A DNA stretch of 64,000 bases from Atrichornis clamosus (Eukaryota > Chordata > Aves > Passeriformes > Menuridae): contig WBMZ01003003.1 of assembly GCA_013400975.1 (NCBI GenBank), positions 1 to 64,000 on the forward strand, in the 5' to 3' direction. Positions within the stretch are counted from its first letter, which is position 1. Each line of letters opens with the position of its first letter. Shown here one piece after another: positions 1-10,651 of this stretch. Position numbers and translations under genes: made by a program. Under the pieces are notes generated by a model. It ran no database searches. It was not told where the DNA came from and saw nothing but the letters and a program-made list of their open reading frames with translations.

Positions 1-57
1 TAATAATAATAATAATAATCTTTGTTGTTTTAATTTTTATCATTATTATTATTGTTA
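1..57. repeat. TAA/ATT microsatellite
   Basis: The window opens with an uninterrupted TAA trinucleotide run at 1-19. After a T-rich spacer there is an ATT run at about 41-54. Trinucleotide A/T repeats are common and length-variable in vertebrate genomes. The tract directly borders the CpG island, and its true left end lies outside the window. Confidence 0.9.
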
Positions 58-59
58 CA

Positions 60-240
60 ACAGACGCCGAACCAGGCGGGGCCGGAGCCGCGGGGAGCTC
101 GGACGCCCCATCTCCGCGGTCTCCCGGCGCTGCCCCCCGCCGCCTCCAGGGGGAGCCCGGCGGCCGCTCCACCGCCGCCTGAGGGGCCGGGGGGCGGTGG
201 GGGCCGCGCCGAGGAGGGCGGGCAGGATCCCTCCCTTTCC
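60..240. promoter_or_regulatory. CpG island, probable promoter or first-exon region
   Basis: This stretch is extremely G+C rich and by hand count holds about 25 CpG dinucleotides in roughly 180 bases, including a GCGGCCGC site near 160. Such undepleted CpG density is typical of vertebrate CpG-island promoters. No TATA box is visible. Open frames cross it on both strands (plus 52-492, minus 30-641), but their proteins are low-complexity Pro/Gly/Ala/Arg, as expected from base composition alone, so I do not call a coding sequence. Direction cannot be read from the sequence: it could serve a gene leaving the window to the left or a long plus-strand transcript to the right. G runs around 181-206 could form G-quadruplex structure. 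Confidence 0.6.
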
Positions 241-282
241 TTTTTTAAAAAAATGCCTCCCTCCCTTTTTAAAAAAAAGCTC
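231..282. repeat. Twofold C/T-T-run-A-run block at the island edge
   Basis: Two similar units sit side by side. Each has a CTCCC-type pyrimidine lead, a run of five or six T, a run of seven or eight A (T at 241-246 with A at 247-253; T at 266-270 with A at 271-278), then GC. The T-run/A-run junctions are self-complementary. Rigid A-tracts of this kind tend to exclude nucleosomes. The arrangement looks like a local duplication that has since diverged. Confidence 0.6.
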
Positions 283-704
283 CTTCCTTTCTTTAAGGTC
301 TGCGGAGAAAGTTCCACTTCAACCTCCTTGCCCGGAGCACCCTTCCTTGCCCCAAACGTTCCTCTTGCACTCAACACCCCCTCCTTGCCAGCGGTTTCGA
401 GGACGCGACGGAGCAGTGCTCGCTCGGGGTGTTTTTGCGGGAATCTTGGTGTGTTGAGGAGCTGTTTGTTGTCACAGGGAGGAAGGGGGTGAGGCTGGGG
501 AATGGGCGGAACGTTTCTGTTCAGCTTGCTGAGGTGGTGTGGTTTCTTCGCCGCCGCATCCCTGCACCGAAAAGAGGTTACCGGCTCAGACATTTGATGC
601 CTTTTTTTTTTTTGTCTTTTTTTCCTGTCAGTTTTTGCCACATCGTTGTGGGTAAATATTATAGGGAGAGTAAGTTGTTAAATATTAGTAGCTGAAACTA
701 CTGA
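283..704. other. Flank of the CpG island, no gene seen
   Basis: Composition falls from GC-rich to average here. Scattered CpGs persist to about 570 and there is a T homopolymer at about 603-612. I see no repeat family and no convincing exon. Confidence 0.5.
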
Positions 705-1219
705 GAATGGACTGAGGACATCGACCTGTGCAAAGGAGTTCAAAGAAGGGCCGTCAAGATGATCAGAGGGCTGGAGCACCTCTGCTTATGAGGAACGGCT
801 GAGAGAGTTGGGGTTGTTCAGCCTGGGGAAGAGGAGGCTCCAGGGAGACTTTACAGCACCTTCCTTTATAGTAGCTTTATAGCACCATTAGTACCTAAAG
901 GGGGCCTGCAAGGAAGCTGGATAGGGACTTCTGACAAAGGCATGTAGAGATAGAACAAGGGGGAATGGCTTTAAACTGAAAGATGGTGGCTTTAGATTGG
1001 ATATCAGGAAGAAATTCTGTACTGTGAGGGTGGTGGTGCACAGGAACAGGTTGCCCAGAGAAGTTATGGATGCCCCATCCCTGGAAGTGTTCAAGACCAG
1101 GCTGGATGGAGCTTTGAGCATCCTAGTCTAGTGGAAGATGTCCCTGCCCATGACAGGGTTGTTGGAACTGGATGATCTTTAAGGTCCCTTCCATTCCGAA
1201 CCATTCTATGATTCTATGA
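705..1219 (+). mobile_element. CR1 LINE, 5'-truncated copy
   Basis: This is the 3' part of a CR1 non-LTR retrotransposon on the plus strand. Family landmarks are in order: the ORF2 C-terminal stretch around 750-850 (GATGATCAGAGGGCTGGAGC, then GTTCAGCCTGGGGAAGAGGA), the GTTGCCCAGAGAAG block near 1050, CCATCCCTGGAAGTGTTCAA near 1075-1094, GATGATCTTTAAGGTCCCTT near 1171-1190, and the terminal ATTCTATGATTCTATGA tail ending at 1219. A short internal duplication (TTTATAG...CTTTATAGCACC, about 864-884) and many substitutions leave no usable reading frame. The start is approximate because similarity fades into unique sequence. Most CR1 copies are 5'-truncated like this. Confidence 0.92.
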
Positions 1220-1344
1220 AATAAGAAGTCAAAGTACAAGTACAGAACGAGTGTTATGAGACAATTAGGTTTGCTTAGGTGTCTGGGATAGGGTATTTGG
1301 GCCTATTTTACCACTGGGAAAAAAGCTGGGGTGGTAACAGATGG

Positions 1345-1397
1345 GTTCCATGATCTTAGTGGTCTTTTCCAACCTTTGCAATTTTATGATTCTGTGA
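1345..1397 (+). mobile_element. Old CR1 3' tail fragment
   Basis: A short, diverged CR1 3' end: a GATCTTAGTGGTCTTTTCCA block followed by TTTTATGATTCTGTGA. It is a different, older copy from the element ending at 1219, because its tail uses the TTTTCCAACC subtype rather than CCCTTCCA. Confidence 0.75.
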
Positions 1398-1598
1398 TTT
1401 GCTCAAGTAATGGAGGGAGCCCTGGCAGATCCTTGCCTGGAGCCAGCTGTTGTCTGATCCCTTTTCTCTGTGTTTGAGGGTTGAGCTTTACTTATAAACA
1501 TACTGCCTGTGCAGTTTGTTGTGGGTAGAGCCTGGGTGGGCAAAGGAAATGTTGCCAGCAGCTCAGAGGTTATATAGGACAACCCCAGGACAGAAATT
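1398..1598. other. Unassigned sequence
   Basis: Unique-looking sequence between CR1 remnants and the possible minus-strand 3' UTR. I see nothing in it beyond a GT-rich minus-strand patch near 1570-1590, which could serve as the downstream element of the poly(A) signals listed next. Confidence 0.4.
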
Positions 1599-1625
1599 AT
1601 GAGTTATTTAATAGAAAGAGTGTAT

Positions 1626-1690
1626 TTTATTCTTACACAACCACACACCAGTCCTTGGTGCTGGGGAGAACAGAATAAGTGGGGTTTATT
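1626..1690 (-). terminator. Candidate minus-strand poly(A) signals
   Basis: Read on the minus strand, AATAAA occurs at 1690-1685 and again at 1631-1626. They lie about 380 and 440 bases past the stop codon of the coding-like segment at 2072-2335, a normal 3' UTR distance. The distal one is followed by sequence containing TGTCCTGGGGTTGTCC on the minus strand, a plausible GU-rich downstream element. AATAAA hexamers are common by chance, so the support comes mainly from position. Confidence 0.35.
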
Positions 1691-2071
1691 AAAAAGAAAT
1701 GTAATCTGTCAATTTACGTTTTCCCAAAAGTTACAAGACTGTCAGTCAGCTCTTAGTGCCAAGTCTTGTGTTTGGCACATTCAAGGGCAAGGAGGTACTC
1801 TGGAAATAGGTGTGGGGAGGTGCAGTAACAGGACAGCTACAAATACAGGCTCTGGTTCACTGCAGCACAAGTGTTTGAATACTCCTGCTTGGCTCTGGTG
1901 CCTCTGCTTACAGTTAGTATTGAGAAAGGGTTTTTTTACCATGGATGATAGACATGCCAAAGAGTCTCAAAGGGGCAAAGCATGCATACAGAGCAGCTCC
2001 AGAGTGGCATTATGAAAATGTAGAGGCAAAGAGATCCCTCCTCCAGCTATTTCACTTCTCTGCAAGAAACT

Positions 2072-2335
2072 TTAGCATGCAGATGTGATGGCTGTGTTGA
2101 CATTTTGATCTGCCTGTGCTGATTCAGCCTTTTCCTGCATCTCACCATCGCTGTCTTCATCTGGCAGTTCTGCTTCCCTTATCAAGGAGTTCTTCTCACT
2201 GGCTGGAGGGCTGTTTTCTGGGAGATACTCAGGCCCTGGCAGAGTGTGCAGCAAGGCATGTATTCCATCCAGGAAGCTGTGCCCTTGCAAGGAGACACCT
2301 TCCACTAAACAAGGCAGTGCCTCAGATACATGCAA
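2072..2335 (-). CDS. Candidate terminal coding exon, unknown gene (partial)
   Basis: On the minus strand an 87-codon frame runs from 2335 to a TAA at 2072-2074. It starts with TTG immediately after a TAG, so it makes sense only as an exon and not as a free-standing gene. Directly upstream is an acceptor-like tract (TTGTTTTGTTTTGCC...CATCAGTAG), giving possible exon starts at 2335 or 2338. Codon use looks coding (many GAG, CTG, GAC, CAG, GCC). The peptide has a hydrophobic first third with HSFLDGIHALLHTLPG, then an acidic, disordered-looking tail with AELPDEDSDGEMQEKAES and no cysteine until the last residue. AATAAA signals follow at the expected distance. I do not recognise the family. A plus-strand frame (2101-2562) overlaps the same bases and could be the real one, or both could be chance. 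A processed pseudogene fragment is another option. Confidence 0.35.
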   Translation of the reverse strand: MHVSEALPCLVEGVSLQGHSFLDGIHALLHTLPGPEYLPENSPPASEKNSLIREAELPDEDSDGEMQEKAESAQADQNVNTAITSAC

Positions 2336-2562
2336 CTACTGATGAAATGGCAAAACAAAACAAGTTGTCTGAGACCGCCACTGGTGGTTTCTTGATTCAG
2401 CAGGCTGGATTATGTAACCTGAAAGATGGTCTTTTTCTTAAAGGTGCTGATTTGATTAAGCATACCCTTGCCTTAACCCTGAGGAAATGCAGTCCCTCCC
2501 GCAATGCTACATTCTTTCTGGCATACCTTTACTCATCTGTCACACAGCTCCAGGTACGGTGA

Positions 2563-4664
2563 CAATGAAGAGATACGAACGTTCCCTACCTTTGGCAAAG
2601 GGAGCCAAGGATGATTGCATTACTGTTCTTTCATAACAAACTCCAATCATTGGCAGGCAACTTACAATCAAGCTTTTCTTTCCATCCTCAGCCCCACTGC
2701 TGGTTTGAGTAGTGTATTATTAGGATGATTGGATAACAGATTCATGCACTATGCTGAAATTAAACTTGACCTGTCTAATCACATTGTAAATAGCAATTGG
2801 AGGTTGGGGTTTTTTTTAAGCTGTCAACCACAGATCTTATCTAAAATGTTTTGGCATTGGGGAAACAGCTGTAGGTGGTGAAAGGATGAAATATTAGTGG
2901 AAAAGGTGTGCAGAATATCAAGATACACAAGTGAGTTATGCCCAACTGGTGTGCTTGCTTAGGAAAATACTGTGGGAAAAAGATTCCAGTGTATTTGGCA
3001 ACTGGGAGGCTGAAGAGGAGTACTTCATATGGGACTTCTGCAACTGGTTTGCCATAACTTTGCAAAAGGTTAACTGGCCAGGACTGCCCTTGTCAGTGTT
3101 TGTCAACAGTCACAACAGTGCCGAAACAGAATTCCCTCTTCTGTACTCAGAATAGGATATAGCTGGCCCCTCTCACACTACTCTTGAGCGAGGAGTATCG
3201 TGCAAGGTCAAACAACCCTCTGTGAAGCTTTAGGGAAGAAAAGACATGGAAGTGCAAGAATTTAATAAAGCGTCAGAACAAGTAACATAAATAACCTCTA
3301 CACTGCATAAAAGTGTAAGAGAAACCAAAACAAGAAACAACTTCTCAGCTTTGTGTAAAACTTATCCAAATTATCTGGCATAGAGTGTGATAGAACTGAT
3401 CTATATTGGTGCTTTGGAAGGGAATTCACTGGAGGTCTATTTCTAAAGTCTTTGCCCAGTAGTTTAGGTGTGGATAAAGTTAATAAACAAGTGAGAGTTC
3501 ACCATGTTGTGGTTTTTTCAGGTGAGACTTTTAATGTAATTTAAAAAGGGAAGGTAGAATGAAACAGATATGAGACTACAAAATCTGTTCCTATTTTTTG
3601 ATACATAATATCTCCAAAATTCCTGTAATCTGGCATAAGTGCATAGTGCATAATAAATGCAGAATTTGAGCAGGTATGTAATTTTAAATGGAAGTATTAA
3701 GAATATAAGCTATTATTCCAGGTACCACCAGAAAAACCCCAAACACAAAACTGGTTGGCAGTAAGTTTAGCAACATGTTACTGAAGGTCTTTGTTACCTT
3801 TATAGCCAGGGGAAGTTCAGATTTTATATTTCACTGGAAATAGTTGAGGTGGGTTTTGATTTTTTTTTTAATTTAGGAAAAAGCAGAAATTATAACAATT
3901 TTGAAAGTCTAAATCAGAGATGAGAAGGATTTTTTTTTTCATTTCACCTTTTTATTTACACTTTTCTAAAAGTGTCCTTTTAAAAATTATTAGAAGTAAT
4001 TAGTAACAGATGAGTTTTTGACAGATAAAGATAATGGTATCCTTTTAGTATAACTGTCTTCTTTTTTAGTACAGAATGCCTCCCGTTTGTGTTGTAATGG
4101 TCATGCTGTCAATATTATTTAATTACAGAACAAATAGGAGGTATATGAGTATTACAATTGTTTTAGTACTATACAGCAGGAATGCTTAGTGATATGACAG
4201 TAAAATTAAACCATTTTTCAACTGCCCTGTTATCACATAAGTAATAATAATGCACACAGCACCTACTAATTATGAATATGTGCAGACAGAGTGTGAAAAA
4301 TCTGAATAAAAGTTAGCCATTAATATAACATTTCAAACTAGCCTTCAAAATAACATTCAGATTTTTAAAATGTGTCTAGTATTTGCAATTAGAAATAGGA
4401 AATTTTGTGAAAAATTTATAATTTCCCCCCTCCCCACCCTGAACTAATTCAGCAGCAATCTTTGATTAAAAGAGATCCCACTGGTTCTTGTCCTGTCTGA
4501 TTTTTTAAAAGGTTGGGTGATCTGCCTGACTTTTCAGGCTCCCCCGCTAAGCAGCCCCTAGGTGAAATATGGCTGAATGGTTGCTTCCTCTTGTCAGTGG
4601 TTTGAAGGCCATATGGGATGGTCTGGTTATCCCAGCAAACAGGTTTCCATTTCCATACTTGCAG
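2563..4664. other. Unique AT-leaning sequence, no gene seen
   Basis: No CR1 tail, tRNA-like promoter box or convincing exon pair was found. The part from about 3540 to 4440 is notably AT-rich, with several T runs of 8-9 bases and repeated AATTA/TAATTA words. That is compatible with a homeodomain-type enhancer but also with simple AT bias. Confidence 0.4.
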
Positions 4665-4733
4665 ACACACCTATAGAAGAAGGCTGAGGAAAAGACATGT
4701 GCTTAGCACATATTTTAGACTTCTGGCCATCAG
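4665..4733 (+). other. Candidate 69-bp internal exon, plus strand
   Basis: A pyrimidine-rich acceptor (TTTCCATTTCCATACTTGCAG, ending at 4664) is followed 69 bases later by a perfect donor, CAG|GTAAGT, with the intron starting at 4734. Of the three frames only one is open, entering with one leading base and leaving two trailing bases. It would encode a very basic peptide (HTYRRRLRKRHVLS...). The length is a multiple of three, so the exon could be skipped without shifting frame. It may equally be a non-coding exon. No homology is recognised. Confidence 0.35.
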
Positions 4734-6881
4734 GTAAGTCTCAGTGAGCCCTAGGAGAGAATCAGTGGGTTGCTCTTAATGGATTACCTCCTCTGTATGC
4801 CCAGGTACAAGCACTGTCATGCAGAACCAAAAGTCAGACCCTACCTGCACTAACCATTTTTACTCAATAAGTTTGCCCTGGAGTATTGTTATTTGATGCT
4901 CTCAATCACTTGATACCTTTGGTTATTTCACAGAGAAAACAAAAAATATTTCAAAGTTTAAAACTGACTTCCATAAAGACGGTGTGTCTAGTCTTTAAAT
5001 TAGTTGTCTTCCACCTTAGAAGTTTCTTTTTAAATTTGTGACTGAAGCAAATATTAATCCTTGTGTGGCCAGTTTAGACCCACAGGGTGACAGTAGGCTT
5101 GCTTGTCTGGTTACCTTTCACAGACCTCCCTTAGAAGGAAGCCATAGAGCACAACTCTGCAAACCAAAGGTAGAAAAAAGTCTCACTGTAATGACACATT
5201 ACTGGAGACAGATGATACACAGGGATTTGCATCTTAGACCAAGAAAAACTACATTGCTGGCAGGCTACATTTAGCAAAGAATTATTTCATCTGCCATTAA
5301 TTATTTAGAGTACATGCTCACTTTTCATATAGATATGCACAGATCCAAACTAAACACAGCTTCATTCACGAGGGCCTCCAAGTAGTGCCACGATGCAAAT
5401 GTTAAAGAGCAGTAACAAGGCTCTAACTACAGCTGGTTTCCCATTTGCTGGATACAGATTTTCAAACATTCTATTCCCAGTGAACACATTGGGCACAACA
5501 CAGAGCAAATGAGGAGCCTGGATTTTTTAGGTATGTAATAAAAACGGTAACACAGAGAAGAGGGTGATTTTCAAGTGCAACCAATAAAACCAATCTCCTT
5601 ATGAAAGTATTTTAAATAGATTTGATGCTAGCAAGATGAGAAATCACGGGAATCAAAAGCTAGCCATTGCAGGATGAAACCTGCTGCAGACAGAGGAATT
5701 GTAATTTTATAGGCAACACTGAATTCCACTCCAGGAAAAATGTACATGAAACATAGCTGTCTTGACAACCCCATTCAAAGAGCTACTCAAGATGGAAACT
5801 CTGTGAATAAAAAGCCTTCTGAAACCATAAAAGAAGCACTCAGAAGCTAAGGTGAAAAAGCTCTGAAATTATGGGAAGGTGTCACAACCTGTCAATTTAT
5901 TAGGAGATGCTTCTAAATCAGTATTAGGAACCAAATATCAAAACCTTCTAAAGTGGCATATTGGAACTGTTCTGATAAAGGAGAGAAAACATGTGCCACA
6001 GGACTGGGGTTTCTGGGACTTTTGCTAATGGTCTTTGTAGACAACAAAGCAGGTCACAAGCTGCTGATGTCAGTTTTTCAAAACATTAATTATTTTAAGC
6101 ATATTGGACTGGAAAAAACTTTACAGTGACTTTTTGATCAAAGTTTTTTAGTCAGGAATAATAGCTAAGCAAAAGAATCAAGGAGCTGATTTTGTTCTAC
6201 CTTGCCTTTTGTTCAGAAAGTGTAAAATGCTATCACCAAATCAGAATTTTCCTTTCCCACAGGGATGTGTTAATATTTTACTTCCAAAGATAGGCATGAT
6301 TATAGCTAGTGACAACAGACAGTCTATGCAGTCTAACCTAATGTTCAGGGGTCACAGCCTTTGATTGAGAAAGCTTTTGGCCTGTGGGTTAAACAAGAGG
6401 TGACTTTAGCTAAATGTTACTAGTACTGATTCTTGTCAAAAAGGTGCTTATGATCAGCGAGAGCAAAGCTGAGAATAGATCACTGAATAAAAACCTGGAA
6501 CTGGATCACTCCTAACAAAGCTGAGGGTAGGTTTGCTTGCATGAGATGATGGAATTACAGAGGCAAGTCCCAGTCAGTTTGTTAATAAAAGGGATACTTA
6601 ACTGCTGCAAACATTAGTTTAGCATCAAGTGGTGTTCCTGACAGAAAGAGAGGAGGGTGCAAGGACGAAGGACAGAATAAACCACCCATCTGGCCTCTTT
6701 AAACATGGTGGAGCTTTAAACTAATCCTGACACCTTGTTTGCTGGTGGCGCAAGGGAGATCCTGACCTGATACATGTGATTTGTCAGTCAAGTGCTACCA
6801 GTCAGGTTAGGATTGGAGGAAATGGCCAGCCAAGGTACACAGCAGCCTTAAGCCAGGTGCCATAAATAGAACAAATAGGTG
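4734..6881. other. Unique sequence, no gene seen
   Basis: Read on both strands, this stretch shows no retroelement tail, RNA gene or paired splice signals that I would defend. Short frames such as 5038-5274 have no recognisable domains. Confidence 0.4.
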
Positions 6882-6921
6882 TGGAGGAAGGAGGAAGGAG
6901 GCAGGAGGCAGGCAGGAGGCT
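6882..6921 (+). repeat. Purine-rich GGA/GGCA low-complexity tract
   Basis: A run of GGAGGAAGGAGGAA units grading into GGCAGGAGGCAGG units; the plus strand is almost pure purine at the start. It resembles slippage-derived low complexity. Confidence 0.8.
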
Positions 6922-7763
6922 GCAGCAAGTTGTTTGGAACGTCACTGTGGGGTTGCTGCACTAGCCTAGGGCCACAGGGCTCTTACAGTTCACACTGGAA
7001 AAGAGCTGGATGCACACATGATGGCTGGGTAGGAAAGGACATGATGAGACTGAACCCTTCTCCCTCATGGCCAGTGGTCTCAGCTAGAGTGCGGGGATGG
7101 GGATATCAGTCACCCCAAATGCTGTGTCTCTTCCTCTAATAATGTGTGGCTAAGCAGGCCAGTGAGTACTGTGGGACTGGAGGTGGCCTGTTACTCCTGT
7201 TGTCACTTTGCTGAAGTGCTTTGGTCTGTGCTGGAATCCATGTTTCCCCTTTCCAGCAAATGCCTTAAACCCTTCACTGAAGAGTTATTCCACACGCTCT
7301 GACTCAGTGAATATGAAAGCATTGTGGGCAAAGTGGAACACATCCAAAAGGAGAGATTGAGGCAAAATGGCCTCATGAGGTAGTCTCCTTACATTTAAAG
7401 CACACTTCTGAGGCTGTGGCTCAGTGCTTTAAGTCCAGTTCCAGTGCTCCTCCTATGCCATCAGATATTGGTTCCAGCTAGATTTGTATTGCAAGTGCCG
7501 ACACGGGGTTCACACTGGTTCCAAAAATGTTGATGGGTTATCTTCAACACCCAGCTTTATGCTGACTGAACCTGACTGTTGTCTTGCAGCCAGCAAAAGG
7601 TCAGTGTAAGAATAAAGGCAGCATTAAGACCAGTCACATGGCAGGTTCAAGAGAAATAAGCTTGAGTGTTCTCCTCCAGCCTGGATCAGAGTGGTACTGC
7701 TGGTACATGTACCAACTTGTACAAATCTAGGATTGATCCATAGATTCAGGGCTGAGTTACGAG
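6922..7763. other. Unique sequence, no gene seen
   Basis: Average composition. The frame at 6879-7139 overlaps the purine tract and lacks any recognised domain. Nothing else is supported. Confidence 0.4.
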
Positions 7764-7831
7764 AGTATACTCAGTATATATATACTGAAAGTATATACTC
7801 AGTATATACTCAGTATATATACTGAAAGTAT
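7764..7831. repeat. TA-rich tandem repeat with nested palindromes
   Basis: The core is a tandem 11-mer GTATATACTCA (7791-7801 and 7802-7812). It is flanked by two perfect palindromes, CAGTATATATATACTG (7772-7787) and CAGTATATATACTG (7811-7824), each followed by AAAGTAT. The whole block looks like a duplicated about 38-bp unit. Such alternating TA sequence can extrude cruciforms and expands easily. Confidence 0.85.
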
Positions 7832-8399
7832 GACAGTGAACAATTATTGTAGATTAAGTTTTTAAGGGTACGTGCTTGAGAGAGGAGATCTTTTGTTAAG
7901 ACTCTGATCTGGTGACCGTCAATTTATTGAAAATGTAAGAAATTAATAACATGTAAACCTGAGAATACCTAATGCCTCTTTCAGCAACCTTACTGTGACA
8001 AACTTACTAGAGGTTTTTGAACTTTTTCCTTCAAAGCTTTAAAGTGAAAATTAATTTCTGCTCCCCCTCCAAATCCACTTTCCTATTGTTCAGAACACCT
8101 GGGTTCAGCAAAAATGATCATCCCAAACTCCATCTTCAGCTCAGAACTCATCAGAATCAATCTCTTTAGTTACATATCTTGTACCTAACTGGAAGCTTCA
8201 CGCAAAGAGATGCTTCCCTTCTACAATGCTTGGAGAAAACTCACCCTCTTTCTCAAAGGCTAAACCAAATATATGTTTCAAAAGCTAAGCCAAATACATA
8301 CTGGTCACTGTCTATTAATTAAGAAATAATGGTCTCAGCAAAGGACATTTCCTAGGGATTAAGGACTAGCTGCATGAGTGGATGGCCTGAGATTTTTAA

Positions 8400-9146
8400 T
8401 TAAATGTGCAAGCTCCCTCTCTTCTAGCATATGAAATTCCTTTTAAATTAGGTTCTATTGAATTCAGAAGTTTTTCATGGCATGTGACAGTGCTGACAGG
8501 TCCATGCCCCCAATTTAATGGGTGGCAACACAGTCTAGAAAGACAACTTTTGACTGTCTCATCAGTGCCAAAGTATTACTGCTGTAAATGTGGCCAAACA
8601 CATCCATTTGTGTTGTGCTGGGACCTTCAGAAACTTATAGTTGGTTCATCTGCGGTAGTGAAGGAGTTGTTTTCAAAGCTGTGGGTCTCTAAGATAATAC
8701 CAGAAGATCTTTTCCATTCAGAGTCTACACTGAACCCCATCACAGACCATCACCTACATAAAGATGGAGGTGGGAAGTTGGTAGGACATGGGTTTATGGA
8801 AGAAATGATAAAAATAAAGTACATGAAAACCAGAGATGTGTCATGCCTAAGAACAACTAAAAGAAGCTTCCTTATGCGTTGAATGGGCCATGTTAATAGC
8901 TGTGGCATAAACCTGAGAAAAATTAAAACTCCTCTAATCTGTTTCCTTAAAAGCCAAAGAAAATGCAACTATTACGAGCTTTTGCTGTTCAAAATAAAAG
9001 TTCTTTCCCTGCCTGAGCAGAGATTATGCTATATGCAACCTTTGTTTCAATCAAAGAGCCCCAAGAGCTGCTGCCAGAAGCAGTATCTGTGTAGCTCAGT
9101 CAGGCCTGGACAGGAAACCTCTTGGTCACAGCAGAGATGGATCTAA
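8400..9146 (+). other. Long near-open frame with a single TGA, unknown
   Basis: After a TAA at 8397-8399, this plus-strand frame stays open for about 160 codons, meets one TGA (8880-8882), and continues in the same frame to 9146. About 250 codons with one stop is unusual in AT-leaning DNA. There is no ATG near the start (the first in-frame ATG is near 8796), so it is not a simple gene. The peptide contains YYCCKCGQTHPFVLC, a C-x2-C-x3-H-x4-C pattern one residue short of a zinc knuckle. I recognise no family. It could be a decayed coding relic, an exon, or a statistical accident. Confidence 0.2.
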
Positions 9147-10618
9147 CCCAAAGCAGGAAGGCTGAAGTTACCTCTGTTGGCCATAAAAATGTCCCAACAG
9201 CTCAATCCCACATCTGTCTTTCACTGCTGCGCTGGACCATTATTTCTGTCTTCCGTTTGTCTGAAAAACTCATGCATTATCTCCCTCTAGTACTCATTAG
9301 CAATAGAAAAACAGGATCAGGCCCTAAATTTATGGAAATTAAATGCTGTCAAGTCTGTTTAACTCCTCTAGGACTTTTTCACAACTTTATTATAGTTGCA
9401 TCAGAGGCTGTTTTGTTAGGAAATAGTAACATATTTTCTGCTCCCCCACCTTATAGCACTACTGTAGAGAAATTGATCTGACAGGGAGCAAAAATACACT
9501 GTTGGAAATAAATTCGGTGTTATGCTGAAAGTCAGCCATGAAACCTCACTGAAGATGGTGGGTGAGAAAGCTTCCTCTCCCTAGGAAAAGAGCTGCCTTC
9601 TTTTTGGGACATCCTCACTGAGACTCCAGGAGCCATACCATAACATACCGCACCCTACATACTGTGGCACACATGCCTACAGTGCTGAACTGTGGGGGCT
9701 GAGGCACTTCTCCAGGATCCAACTGCAAAGCCTGGGGACAAGGTGACATATGATGAAATGGAGCAATTCAGAAAGTGACAGCAGAAACATCAGAGAAGCA
9801 GACATAGCAAGTAGCAAGGACACTCCAGAGCCAGCAAGGAAAACCCTTGTAGCCTGACCCTGAGAGAAACCTAAGAGAGAGATAACTTGAGTTGTGGCTC
9901 AAAAGAAGCCTGAAAGTGTGAAAAGAGAAAACACTGACTATTGTTTTGACTCCCGCTGTGCCCAGAGTAACAGGACATTGTGTACATTCTTTCTAAACAA
10001 ACAGAAGCACATTAAAAAATTCAACTCACTCCCTTGTCCGTTTTTTCTCTGAACAGAAATAACCTGTAGGGGCCCTGAATATTGCTCAACTACCTGGGTC
10101 AAAGAGGGTAACAAGAAGTATATTAATAAAGGGAACTTTCTCCTCAGAACTGATTTTGTCTTTTCTTGTCTCTAGTAAAAGATTTTAGTCCTTGTCTGTG
10201 GTGATATTGTCATTAGCATTGTCATAGCAACAGATAAACAAGGAGAAAGCGATGTGTAACAAGTTTGGGGTTTTTTTTAAAGGCTGTCCAAATGTCTTAC
10301 TAACAAGTAATTTGGTGACAGAATTTAGCAAAGTGGTTGCACAGTAATTGGGTTTATCTTTAAACACAATGCTCTTTTCCATTTTAACTGAGCATAAAAT
10401 CGTATCTTTTAAGGATCGTCAAAAAGCGGGGCTTTATGCCTCTTGACTAGTTCCATGTGACATATGGTCTTTCCAAGCAATAGTTTTCTCGGCTGTGCAC
10501 AGTAGCAGCAGATTTGAGCTAATGTTCCTGTGAAAACAAGTAAGGGTTTATCCAAAAACTGAAGAAGGGGAGGAGAAAGGCACCTTTGCCCTGCTGTACA
10601 GAAAATACAAATCGTGTC
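9147..10618. other. Unique sequence, no gene seen
   Basis: A further plus-strand frame (9122-9481, 119 codons, different phase) has no recognised domain. From 9482 on I see only unique sequence and an eight-base T run near 10271. Confidence 0.4.
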
Positions 10619-10651
10619 TTACGTCAAACTTATGACACTCCTCTATAAATA
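10619..10651 (+). promoter_or_regulatory. Candidate core promoter: CRE-like site plus TATA box
   Basis: TTACGTCA (10619-10626), a variant of the CREB/ATF site TGACGTCA, lies 17 bases upstream of TATAAATA (10644-10651), a good TATA box. A start would be expected near 10675-10682. The close CRE-TATA order resembles compact neuropeptide and hormone promoters, but no recognisable peptide precursor follows. Each motif alone is frequent by chance; the spacing is what makes it worth listing. Confidence 0.25.

Noticed and set aside
30..641. 203-codon minus-strand frame and overlapping plus frames over the CpG island
   Set aside because: Products are low-complexity Pro/Gly/Ala/Lys and arise from GC-rich and A/T-run composition; the C-terminus is coded by the trinucleotide repeat itself.
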